From assembly GCA_023853785.1 (NCBI GenBank), contig JAJIRX010000622.1, positions 434,001-498,000 on the forward strand: 64,000 nt of DNA, in the 5' to 3' direction. Below, one piece after another: positions 48,183 to 58,771 of this stretch; position 1 is the first letter of the stretch, and every line of letters begins with the position of its first letter. Below the pieces are notes generated by a model. It saw only the letters and a program-made list of their open reading frames with translations, was not told the DNA's origin and did not search any database. The translations under genes and the position numbers were made by a program. The stretch is from Psilocybe azurescens. Its lineage: Eukaryota > Basidiomycota > Agaricomycetes > Agaricales > Agrocybaceae.

Positions 48183-48207
48183 CAGAATCGCTTACTCTGA
48201 CCGTCCC
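48183..48207 (-). repeat. Right 25-bp terminal inverted repeat
   Basis: Begins CAGAATCGC and ends CTGACCGTCCC. Exact reverse complement of the left end. Confidence 0.92.
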
Positions 48208-48643
48208 TATTGAGAAGCAACAAATATCGGCGAAGTAATTCGACTTCCGACTCTCAGCCTGGGCAAATAAAGCGTCCAAGGACATCTGGACAGGCTCCTA
48301 AAAGGAGCAAACGACCAGTAAGAGGGATACGCCTGTCACAACCAATGCCCAAAACAATCTGGCAAGACGTCGAGGGTATGCCAGAGGGGTATATCGCATC
48401 TCATACACCAGTCGCCGCTAACCGCCTGACGGTTCCCCTCACTTCGTATGTATGTTAAAAGGTTGTGGGCTGACAACGAGATTCATGGGCGATGTGAGAA
48501 AGCATGTCAACTCGAGGATGCACTCGAGTCCGAGTTACTGTTGCAAAACCAATGGGGGCGGCAGCTGCCCCTGCAACAAATCAGCAACATTCACAGGGAA
48601 GTACGCCCTCAAGAGGCATCTAAAAGAAACGGGAGTAGCTTGA

Positions 48644-50616
48644 CCACGAAAGGCATAGAGAAAACATTCGTACCTTCTTGCTCCTGGAATTTTGCCACTG
48701 CTTCATGCCTGTTCTGCACACGGGATGGGAGGTGGGAGTTCAAAACACGAGCGTCAAAGCCGTGACTACACACATTTGTGAAACTGTTCAGACGGAAATT
48801 TCGCTCACTTTCGCTACATCTGCCTGACGTTAAAGAGCAGAGAATATTCTCGTTGTAATCTCCGGTTCTTTTTGCTGCATAACGCCCATTTGGATCATCT
48901 GCTTCACGAGTGGCAGCCTAGACACACCGGACTCAAACGATACTTAATGCTTGTATCGCACATTTATATTCCACATCTTCTTACCATTTTGTCTATCATG
49001 ACTATACTCATATATCCTCCTACTATCTTATAACCATGGTTGCCGTCTATCCTTAGTATTATCGCTCGTTCGCTTGATTGGATTCATTACAGTATATAAA
49101 GGAATATCTTCTTTCTGAGTTCTGACTGGGTGAGGCCACGGTAGATGAAGTAAAGTAAAGTCTTTAACGACAAATGTTTACCCAAGCAGGGCTTGTGCTT
49201 CGAGCTCAACGCAGACTTATAACCAGTTTATGGAAGCCTTAAAACCTCCCATGAGCCCTCATCATGCTCTCAGTTCTTCAACCTCTGCTATAAAGACCGC
49301 CTGAACATGCGTTTACGTTCGAAGACATACAGAATAGATTGCGTTGCTTTGTGTTCCCGTGCATGCGCATGGGTAAGAAGGACGTTGAGAAGATTCCTTT
49401 CCTTATCCCTAAAAATTCGGAACCTATACACTAGTTGGAGCAGGCCTATCTGGTCTACCCTAACAGATAGTGTCTGGAAAGGCTGGGAATGCTCGACAAG
49501 CAGCTACGCATTATAGCGTTGCGGGCACAGCCGCTGATGAGTACAGTATCTAATCTAATCTACGCTCGGGCAGCTCGGCACAGATCAGCCAGATCTCACT
49601 ACTACATAGTTTGAAGACAAAAATTAGTGTACGCCCGTCGAACTGAAGTATCTGTGCTGGAAAGCATTCACGAGGTAGATTGGCTCGACTCTGTACTTAA
49701 GAGCGCAGTTGAAAGTCGCGTCGTGCACCGCCACTTCGCTAAGTATAGACTAGTACGCGTCATAGAAGTCTAGAACGGTCTCGACCAGAAAGTTGTGGGG
49801 CCTTCCTAATAGACACGGTTCCAGATTGCTCGTCCGCTCATTAAAAGTGTTATTCGGGTTGTTTTTGCACCACCATCTTTATCTCCCGCTTTTTCTCATT
49901 GACGCGACGCCGTTCGAGCTCATCGTTCGCGTTGACGAGTTCCCCTTGACCCTTCGTGACAATCAGGGTGACCAGCCACCAACTCGACCCGAAATGGACG
50001 TCCGGTGACCTCCATTACCTTTCCTGCCGAGCGAATCCCGCGGGATTGCGTTCGGCGTCGCCTGGGAGCTTAGGGTCAATTGGAGGACATTGTGGGAGGG
50101 GTCTGGGCAACGAGCGTGGGCGATAGCTGTGGTGTCTCTGATGGAGAGACATGAAAGATGTGACGAGGTTCTAGGTCTGGCCATTGAGTCAGCTTTGGGT
50201 TCTTTCAAAGGTTCTTGCTCATTTTTTCTTTCTTTCCTGGACGCTTGTGTTCTTTTGGTCCTTTCAAGTGATGCATCAAGTACTGCATTCCGCTCATGGC
50301 TCAAGATTTGATTGATACTTGGATGGTACTTGCTGGACGCGTTGGATTGCTACGTGTCTGCCTTTAATCTCCCCCTGTTGATTGTGCTTGCTGTCATCAC
50401 ACTAGACGGCATCGATTACCCCATTCCAACCGTTGGCACCCAAAGTTCTCTTGTTATCGATTTTGTAGCGGCTCTTGCGATTTTGTACCACGTGGTGATC
50501 GATGTGTAGAACTTTCTGGCACGTGCTGTCACTGTCTTCTAGCTTCGACAGGCCGGCCGTACATCTCCAGGTTTTTAACCTTGCTCGTCGTCTTCAAGCA
50601 TCTCCAACGTTGACCG
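48644..50616. other. Intergenic region
   Basis: Nearly 2 kb without a supported gene. The last 0.8 kb is CT-rich in places and may be a long leader of the following gene. Open frames at 49307-50311 lack recognisable features. Confidence 0.4.
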
Positions 50617-51471
50617 ATGGTACCTTTGGAGATGATTCCTGCTTCAGAGAGCCCAGAGGAACCGGCACTGGATGCAACAGCCCCGGATTTGGATGGTGAT
50701 GGGAAAGACGAGCCAACGGTGGAGCCAAACGTCATCGATACCGTTTTTTCTGAATCCGTCAATTCTGACAAGCTCAAAGTACGTGTACTTGTTCTTTTTT
50801 TCCTTGCTTTCCTCCCTCAACGTCCTGCACTGCAGTCTGACGACCCAGACGAACTTGATCCACCTACAACATCGCCCCCACCGAGTGAACCGCCATCACC
50901 TCTTGAGACCTCACGTTCATCTCCCCGCCGCATCTTAACCATGCCTGGACTAGCTGATTTATCCGATTTAATTCTCCATTCTCCTTCGCAAATTGTGGGC
51001 ACACCGTATGCCATCAACTCGACTCGATTCGAATACCCATTCCCAGACACCGTCTCAACCCATTCATCTGGATCACCTCCGACTTCTTCGCCGATGAACA
51101 GCGTTCTATCTCCTCCTGTAGCATCCGGAAGCTCTTTCCCAGTTATTTCAACGTCAGCTTCATCCTCGCAGATATCCTCACCGACGTTCTTCTATCCTAT
51201 CTCTTCCTCCAACATATCATCATATAACAGTGCCCATCCAAAACTAAGGACGCAAACAAACCCTCCAATCCCGCCGAGTCTGGCGAGGAAGCGTACAAGA
51301 TGGAGCTTAAATCTGATCGGGAGGCGGAAGAGCAGCTCTGCTGGGAGTCAGTCCAGTGCGACGAGTGCGACCAGCGATGGGTCGTCGGTCCCTACAATCG
51401 ATGGCCTACTCTCGGGGCAACAAATGAACACTGCATTGGAATACCAGCGTGAGGATCGAGGAAAGCAGTGA
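50617..51471 (+). CDS. Hypothetical Ser/Pro-rich protein
   Basis: Two exons joined by a roughly 57-nt intron (GTACGT ... CTGCAG near 50779-50835) in phase 0. The protein is acidic at the N-terminus (ESPEEPALDATAPDLDGDGK), then strongly Ser/Pro/Thr-rich with short hydrophobic motifs (LADLSDLILHSPSQIVGTPY), and ends with a basic patch (SLARKRTRWSLNLIGRRKSS) before a Ser-rich tail. It reads as an intrinsically disordered regulatory protein. I do not recognise the family. The ATG at 50617 is preceded by CT-rich leader sequence. Open sequence after the stop (51468 on) is T-rich and probably 3-prime UTR. Confidence 0.55.
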   Translation: MVPLEMIPASESPEEPALDATAPDLDGDGKDEPTVEPNVIDTVFSESVNSDKLKVRVLVLFFLAFLPQRPALQSDDPDELDPPTTSPPPSEPPSPLETSRSSPRRILTMPGLADLSDLILHSPSQIVGTPYAINSTRFEYPFPDTVSTHSSGSPPTSSPMNSVLSPPVASGSSFPVISTSASSSQISSPTFFYPISSSNISSYNSAHPKLRTQTNPPIPPSLARKRTRWSLNLIGRRKSSSAGSQSSATSATSDGSSVPTIDGLLSGQQMNTALEYQREDRGKQ

Positions 51472-52865
51472 CACGCGATGAAGTTTTCAATACTTCCGAT
51501 GGATTGATGATCTGTCTGCTTCGGTCGCCTGGAAGACTGTTTACCCCTCCATTTTTCCCAGAACTTCTTCCCGACGTCCCCGACTTCTTCCTTCCCGAAA
51601 ACTTCCCTTCAAATCTCGAATTCTTCATCGTTCCTTCTCGCCAGAATGATACGCACGCTCCCGAGGCTCGCAAGATCTCGACTATCCATAACGAATCACC
51701 TTGTATTCGAAACACGACAAGCGACCGACGACCCTTCCTATCCTATCCCATCATATTTACGCATACCATTATACGTACCGATGTTTATTCTTCGGTTTTC
51801 TACCCACCTTCCTGGTCCGGCACGCCCTTTTTAGGTTTTCGATTTTTTTGGATGTCGTCGTCTATGACGCCATCGTTTACGCTGTAATGCTATCCTCGGT
51901 CCATCTGATCGATTATCTTCGGTGCCGGCTGAATGGTGGTCTTTGGTCGTGGTCATATGCCACACCCTCCCTGCGCCTCGTATTTCTATCTGGCGGTCGG
52001 TTGTCTGTCGTCTTTTTCGCCGCAGCGTCTTTCTGTGCGATACTTTCGTTATCTTTTTTATCTTTTAGGGTTATATGTTGGTTTTCTCTTCGTTATGGTC
52101 TTTTTTATTTTTCCTTATGTTGGGGTTGGGTATCATTGACGTATTTCATATTTTTTTCTTTCTGTATACATACACGCATTATCAAATTTAAATCATTTTC
52201 TTTGTCGATCGTGAACGGCTGGAATGTTTCGACTTCGCTCGACGAAGATTTTCGTGTAATATACTTACTAATCTGTGGCTGTGTTGACAATGGATCTCCG
52301 ATTAATCTGAGTTTTAAATAAAAGTTCGCCTCGCAACAACCTCAAACTGCAACTTACTCTCGACCAAAAATTCCAATTTTGCTTTCACCTTCCTGCTGAC
52401 AAGCCTCATATACTTTTGTGCAAAATTAAATCTATACAAAACTGGTATTGATAAATATTACTGCTTCAAAGCGCATATCCTGCATTTCAAGTGCTCGCAA
52501 TAACTGACACGGTGGCACAAGACACGAGAACGACTGACGACTTTCTGGTTTGCTTTGCTGGCGGTGGTATACAATTTGTTGTGATTTTCACATCTTAGAT
52601 CTTTAAAGCATTTTGTTGATCTGACTTATAGGCTCAAGACACATAAGACGGTCATAGGGCTACGTATGTAGCACGAAGAAGTTTGCCTACTTTGGCTCGC
52701 TCGGACAGACATCATGGAGCCCGTCTGTCGATCCGGACCGTCATATGAGCTCAGTTCTTTGGATATTGCGCATATAAACGATGAGTTTTAAGCCATAAAG
52801 CTAAAAGGACACCCTGTTCTTGTCCCTGCACAGTCGATCTTGAACCCGACGTACAGAATCCGACA
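51472..52865. other. 3-prime UTR and intergenic region
   Basis: T-rich sequence after the Ser/Pro-rich gene, then the promoter region of the first carboxylesterase. Long open frames here (51701-52321) are Phe/Ser/Leu-rich translations of pyrimidine-rich DNA, not genes. Confidence 0.5.
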
Positions 52866-55269
52866 ATGAAGCTTGCTATTACCAGCAACCTCGCTTTTCT
52901 TCTCCTCTTCACTAACTTGCCAACTTCTCAGATTTCGCATGTAGGAGCCATTAGCTTGAGGGCTACTAATCCTCCGCCGATTGTGGACCTCGGGTATGCG
53001 CAGTATCAGGGGAGGCTCGTTCAGGATCAAGTCTCGAACGCAACACATACTCAGTTTCTTGGGGTGCGATATGCCGCGCCTCCTACAGGTGGGTGTTTGC
53101 ACCTGTTAAATACTCCACGATATTTGTTTACATAGTGTTTTACTTAGGCGCGAGAAGATTTGGCGAGCCTGCCCTCCCATCATTCACCTCGGGCGTCCTG
53201 CAGGCAAGCGCTGCGGCTCCGACGTGTCTTGGAGGAAGCCAGGGTCATGCCCCGACCACGCCGTTCCGGAACACTGGGGCTGGAGAAAGTCAGATGAGCT
53301 TACGGTCCGCGGGTGAACTTGCACAGGAACGGGACCAAGAACGACAAAGGCGGGCCGCGGATGCCAGTCCTTCTGAAGACTGTCTCTTCCTCAAGTGTGT
53401 CTTGTGTTCAAACTTCCATTGCTTTCTTTTTTGTAGTATGATGACGCGCATATATTGAATCTTTTTTTTTTGATAGCTTGTGGGTTCCTGGCGGTCTGGG
53501 AGAGAAGAAGAACCTCCCGGTCGTGTTCTTTATTCATGGGGGTGGGTATGTCGAAGGAAGCGCGTCGGCGCTGGATGGGAATGATATTTTGCGAGAATCG
53601 GGGGAAGAGGTTATTGCTGTGCTTATACAGTACAGACTGGGCTTGTTTGGGTTTTTGCCTGGGCAAAGGTAAAGGATGGAGGTGCGCTGAATGCAGGGTT
53701 GTGTGAGCCATCTTGATTGGATTCTTCGACTGTATGGGATTTTGATTTTTCTTCTTCTTCAAGTGGATCAGCAGTTTGCGCTGCAGTGGGTTCAACAGCA
53801 TGTAAGCAGGCAACCACAGACTATTACCAACCCTGCTTAACATCATCTTCTAGATATCTAAATTCGGAGGAGACCCACAAAAAGTGACCATATGGGGACA
53901 GTCAGCTGGCGCTGGCTCAGTCCTGCAGCAAGTGATCGCCAACGGGGGAGACGAATCCGCCACTTTTCAGGGCTGCTATGACTAGTTCGACCTTTTTGCC
54001 TTCGCAGTACAAGTTTAATGATCGTATTCCTGAGGTGGGTTTACGTGGTCCACAAATACGCATGCGTATATATTGACTTTTATGCTAGACTCTGTATAGC
54101 GAGGTTGTGGCACAAACCAAGTGAGTGATTCATCACTCTATTAATAATGTCTCTCAATGTGTGATATGGCATATTTAGTTGCTCGTCCGCGGCTGACACC
54201 TTAGACTGTCTGCGAAACGTCGATGTTGATATCTTGGAGACAGCCAATATGGTTATTAACAACAGTGGTTTCTTCGGGACGTTCGTTTTCGTACCCGTCG
54301 TTGACGGTACCTTCATCACCGATCGTCCTACCCAGCTCTTGAAACAAGGCAAAGTGAACGGGGTGCGGCATGCATATATTGTGATTCCATTACGAGCCAC
54401 ATGCTTATGAAAAGATTGGTTTAGGAAATCCTATTTTCAAACACCAATACCTTTGAAGGCCAGACGTTCGTCAATCAGAGCACAGCGGATACAGTACAGG
54501 TCGTCGATTACGTGACACAGCTATTCCCAGAGCTCGGAAGCAAAGACATACATGCTGCTGCTGCGCAATATGCGGGGCTTGAGACGAACATATTTCAGGC
54601 TGTTGCAATTATGGGCGAATGTGCGTTTTTCTTACCTTTTTTATTTTTATTTTTCGAAAGAAGTCGTGTCATGCTAATGAAACTGCGGAATTGACTGATT
54701 AATTCGATCGGAATTGTAGCTATCTTTATCTGCCCCACTTACTACTTGCTTCGCGGCTTTGGAGGGTCAGCATTCAAGGTATGAGCTATGTCTCGATACG
54801 GGTCTGTGGGCTGATGCAGTCAATTGTAACAGTCTGAATTTGCCATTCCACCGGGGACCCATGCGAGTGATGTCGTATATTACTTTGGAAAGTTGGTATT
54901 TTTCTATTTCGAAGGTCGCGAATCCCCTAATAATTTTCTTTCACCTGACAGTGGTGCGACTCCTCCGTTTGCCAATCCAGATTTTGACAAGGCATTCTCT
55001 GAGTCCTTCTTCAATTTCGCGTTGTCGTTGAATGTGAATTCGAAGTGGGATAAGACAGATGATGCCCCTTTCTGGCCATTATGGCAGGGATCGAATGAGA
55101 TGCTTTTCAACGAGACAGAGGCCGGTGCTCCAGACGTTAGGGTTATAAAAACCTCAGATGCGCTTCTGAAGCGATGCGAGTGAGTACTTGCCCTTTGTCG
55201 TTTGTCATGTGGAATGTAACATGATTGTATAGCTTCTGGGAGAGCGTTAGTGCTGCTACTGGACAGTGA
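52866..55269 (+). CDS. Secreted type-B carboxylesterase/lipase, copy 1
   Basis: Alpha/beta-hydrolase secreted to the medium and likely to cleave carboxylic esters or lipids. Signal peptide ([20 protein letters not shown]) precedes [12 protein letters not shown] and [16 protein letters not shown]. Catalytic landmarks: oxyanion hole [22 protein letters not shown], nucleophile elbow [13 protein letters not shown] (Ser, with Gln where most relatives have Glu), [18 protein letters not shown] with the probable catalytic His, and the C-terminal [18 protein letters not shown]. About ten short introns. Two frame problems: AAA 53665-53667 is one base short for [15 protein letters not shown], and GGGGG 53944-53948 has one base too many, or two too few, before the next block. 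A close paralogue follows 0.8 kb downstream. Confidence 0.9.
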
Positions 55270-56057
55270 ACGTCGACTGAATGCGCAAAAACTTCATTCA
55301 TTCGTAGCTATTCCTGTACCACAAAAATCAAGTTATATTATGCTGGGAAGAGGTGAATCATTCGCGCGTCTTGTCTCCGACTTCAAGAAGAACGAAGGCC
55401 TTCTAGGAGCTGTTATGACTTCTTACTATATGTAAGGCTCCAAAGTTTGTTGCTGACAAACGTTTCCAATATTTAGACTCCCACCAACATCAAAGGTGAG
55501 AAATTTGAAACATATGTTTAAACTTCCTTTCTAATAATAATAAATATTATTTGCGATAGAATGACACGAGACTAGAGTTTTCCACCACGGTACTTACGCG
55601 CAGTCCTCTGAGAGGCCTTCGGTGCTAAAGAAGTGCGGATCATGACGACTTTTGGTGTTCATTTCTCCTTTTCTATATTTTTTTTAGAAGTTTGTCACCT
55701 GGTGCGGGATACCGCCCTAGGCACGTTTTTAACTCTGAATGTATACCCTTTTCTCAAGCTATAGCAGGAACGAGGCATGTGGTTCCTTGGGAACGAAATA
55801 TTATCTTTCCATCAGGTCTATGGCGAGAGCATCTTTAGTCTCCGTATCATTGGCTCCACTAGTTCTCGACTGTTTTACGGAATGTCAGTTCTACTTGCCA
55901 ATCTATCGAAGCTGGGTGTTCAGAGGTATAAAAATACTTAGGGGTCAAGAGATGCTCGAACCCTTTGTTCCCCCCCTTCTGCTCTGTTACATTTCTTGCT
56001 CAACGTCCGCAACATACATAGCCGTACCCCAGAAAACAAAGCAAAAGCGAGGAGAAT
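55270..56057. other. Intergenic spacer between the esterase pair
   Basis: About 0.8 kb containing the promoter of copy 2. A possible TATA element (GGTATAAAAATAC) lies near 55925, about 130 bases upstream of the start. No gene was seen. Confidence 0.45.
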
Positions 56058-58367
56058 ATGATCCACGCCTCGAGACTCGCCTGGATCCTAATCCTCGCCT
56101 TTCAATCCTTTGCAACGGTCAATGCCGCGCCTCCAATCGTCAATCTGGGATATACCCAGTACCAGGGAACTGTGGTCCAGGATAAAGTGACGAATGCTAC
56201 GCACACTCAATTCCTCGGAGTGCGATATGCTGCCCCTCCCACTGGTGAGCGTTGCTAAAGTATTACTTTCGACTGAGCGAAGCTGAAATAATTGGATCAA
56301 ATAGGTTCTGCTCGTTTCAGAGCGCCAGCACTTCCGGCCACGACACCCGGTGTTCAGCAAGCTAATGCTCAGCCTTCGGAGTGCTTCCAGGCGGGCTCTG
56401 GAAATTCACCTACGACGCCGTTCCGCGTTGGTCAGCAAAACTCAGCAAGAGCTGTTGACGCCGGGCCGTCAGAGGATTGTCTCTTCCTAAAGTAAAAATC
56501 ATTCAGCGATAGTAATGTGTATTTTAATTGAGCTTTCCGCTTACAGCGTCTATGTTCCTGGAAACCTTGGACAAAAGCGCAATCTACCTGTCGTATTTTG
56601 GATCCATGGGTTGGTGTATTTCGTTGTCCTTTTAATACCCTGCTCATCGTGAACATTGTTCTGTAGGGGCGGATATGTGGCGGGAAGTGCCTCGCAGTTC
56701 GATGGTAATGATCTCGTTCGAGAATCTAGCGAGGGTGTTATCGCTGTCGTCATTCAGTACAGGCTGGGAGTCTTTGGGTTCTTGCCCGGGCAGAAAGTGA
56801 AGGATGGAGGTGCCCTGAATGCGGGATTGCGTAAGTTAAAATATGTTCTACGATGGAAGAGGCTTACATATACGACGATGACAATGTTGAAGTGGATCAA
56901 CAATTTGCGTTGAAATGGGTGCAACAACATGTGGGGACCATTTGTTGGAACTACCGAGTAGTCTTAACTCATTTATATTAGATCCGGCTATTTGGTGGAG
57001 ATCCTAACAAGGTGACGATTTGGGAGAGTCGGCAGGTGCTGGATCGGTGTTACAGCATGTGATCGCGAATGGAGGGAGGACGAACCCGCCACTCTTCCGC
57101 GCTGCGATGACTAGTTCGACCTTCTTACCTTCTCAGTATAAGTTCAATGATCGTATTCCCGAGGTATGTATGTATAAAGAACGATTTACCGGTTCATACT
57201 CATTCAGCACAATGTAGACCCTATTCAGTGAAACAGTGGCACAAACCAAGTAAGAATTGGGATATCCCCGTAATACCTCGGTTAATCTGATAGTGCTTAG
57301 CTGCGCTTCTTCGGCGGACGCTTTGGACTGTCTCCGCAAAGTCGATGTCAACACCTTGCAAAATGCCAACACGGCAATCAATCTCAGCGGATTCTTTGGA
57401 ACCTTTGTTTTCGTGCCTGTTATCGATGGCACGTTTATTACAGACAGGCCGACAGTGCTTTTGAAGGAACGAAAAGTAAATGGAGTAAGTTGATGATCCA
57501 AATCTTGCTTCACCTCAAAATATATATTGATACTGTCATCCAGAAAATCCTGTTGTCCGTAACAAATACCTTCGAAGGCACTTCTTTTGTAGACCAGTCA
57601 ACGGCGAATACAGTTCAAGTGCCGACCTACGTCACCCAACTCTTCCCAAACTTCACCCCCAGCAGGCACAGGCAGCTGCAGCACAATACGCTGGTTTAGG
57701 TACCAACATCTTCCAAGTCAACGCTATCATGGGCGAATGTAAGGTTTCGTTTGGGTATGATTTTGGAGTTATACACTGAACATAATCTCTAGCGATTTTT
57801 ATTTGTCCTACATATTTCTTGCTTCGTGCGTTTGGAGGCCTCGGGTTCAAGGTAGAGGGATCCACGAAAGTGTTCCTATTTTCATTGCCTCTAATACTTA
57901 CGTCCAGGGTGAATTCGCCATCCCTCCCGGACTACATGGAATGGATGTTGGATTCTATTTCAACAAGTGAGTGTCAAAATATCCAATCACCGATTATTTC
58001 TGACAATTTTCGTAGTGGCGCTCTTCCCGCCGCATTCCCGAATCTCCAATTTGACACAGCATTCTCCGGGAGCTTCCAAAACTTCGTGATTTCCTTGAAT
58101 ACGAACGTCAAAACAGATCCAACGAACATCACTCCCCTTTGGCAGCTATGGAATGGCTCGAACGAGATGCTCTTCAACCGGACTGAGGCCGGCGCTGCAG
58201 ATATCAGAGCAATCAAAACGTCGAATGCATTGTTGAACCGTTGCAAGTAAGTCAGATTATCAAGATTCAGCCTTCATTTTTCTGCAACACTCTTTTGTTG
58301 ATAACTGTACTGAAAATGCTCGTATTTTAGCTTCTGGGCAAGCGTGAGTTCTGCTGCCGCTCAATGA
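56058..58367 (+). CDS. Secreted type-B carboxylesterase/lipase, copy 2
   Basis: Paralogue of copy 1 with matching exon layout. Signal peptide (MIHASRLAWILILAFQSFAT), then VNLGYTQYQGTVVQD and [16 protein letters not shown]. Oxyanion hole VVFWIHGGGYVAGS, nucleophile elbow [13 protein letters not shown] (canonical GESAG), His block EFAIPPGLHGMDVGFYFN, and the same ending as copy 1 (MLFNRTEAGAADIRAIKT). Two one-base deletions are inferred: GGG at 57022-57024 interrupts the nucleophile motif, and CCCCC at 57656-57660 interrupts [15 protein letters not shown]. Both lie in homopolymers and both restore strongly conserved sequence, so the gene is probably intact in the organism. Confidence 0.9.
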
Positions 58368-58771
58368 GAACCAAATGAGCAGCCTTGGGCAAGAGTTGTG
58401 ATATCCATGCCATTTATATATCATTAACGTCCTGTATGAAAAGTTGAAATTGATCATGATATGAAAAATATCCATCAAAGTCGAATGATGTACAACAATA
58501 TGACAACACTCAGTTTCTCTAAAGTTTAATATCGCAATTTTCTCTCTTTGGAGTGGAAATTGATTTGGTATATGGTACACGGGTTTGGATAGAACTCCGC
58601 TTAAACTCGGCACCCGGATTACAACCATGAGGCGTGGGATCAGGATGATCACTGACGGGAAGCCCTACTTGTACTCGTTTATCATGATGCCATCCCACAG
58701 GCGCTTCTGTGACCTGGGGTCGCTGCTTGGTATCACCCCATATCTTCATCAGAGATCGCAATCTTCGAAGA

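Larger units (their letters stand above)
47496..48207. mobile_element. Non-autonomous DNA transposon (MITE-like), 712 bp
   Basis: Flanked by perfect 25-bp terminal inverted repeats and by a possible TA (or ATT) target duplication. The interior is crowded with GATTC/GAATC motifs and has two near-perfect hairpins at 48065-48096 and 48121-48146. It encodes no transposase; the longest internal frame is under 90 codons. The structure fits a MITE or foldback-type element mobilised in trans. The superfamily is undecided: TA favours Tc1/mariner. Confidence 0.82.
46280..48643 (+). pseudogene. Broken gene with C2H2-like C-terminus, interrupted by an inverted-repeat element
   Basis: A gene-like start (TATA box, leader intron, ATG, MSSLESVTPTNNPSSTF) is followed by coding-quality segments in changing frames: FPAPSDSLLMILNSFNAASE, then VPSDLFEPVQVMDVACIEGD, KRTWSQMEDAEELPTVETK, and KKWMEDKNIPEHEHIWGI. 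The motif EELPTVETK occurs twice, near 46690 and 46890. Several frame changes are needed, and the 0.7-kb element at 47496-48207 sits in the reading frame. Across the element the flanks rejoin in one frame (SSTFVSLL, then SNKYRRSNSTSDSQPG). The end shows finger-like spacing: CMLKGCGLTTRF followed by HVNSRMH, and later CCKTNGGGSCPC with KRHL. Family not recognised. Some breaks may be sequencing errors, but the insertion is real sequence. The gene is probably non-functional in this copy. Confidence 0.5.

Noticed and set aside
51701..52321. 206-codon open frame predicting many hydrophobic segments
   Set aside because: Phe/Ser/Leu/Tyr-rich translation of pyrimidine-rich 3-prime flank; no homology or start context.
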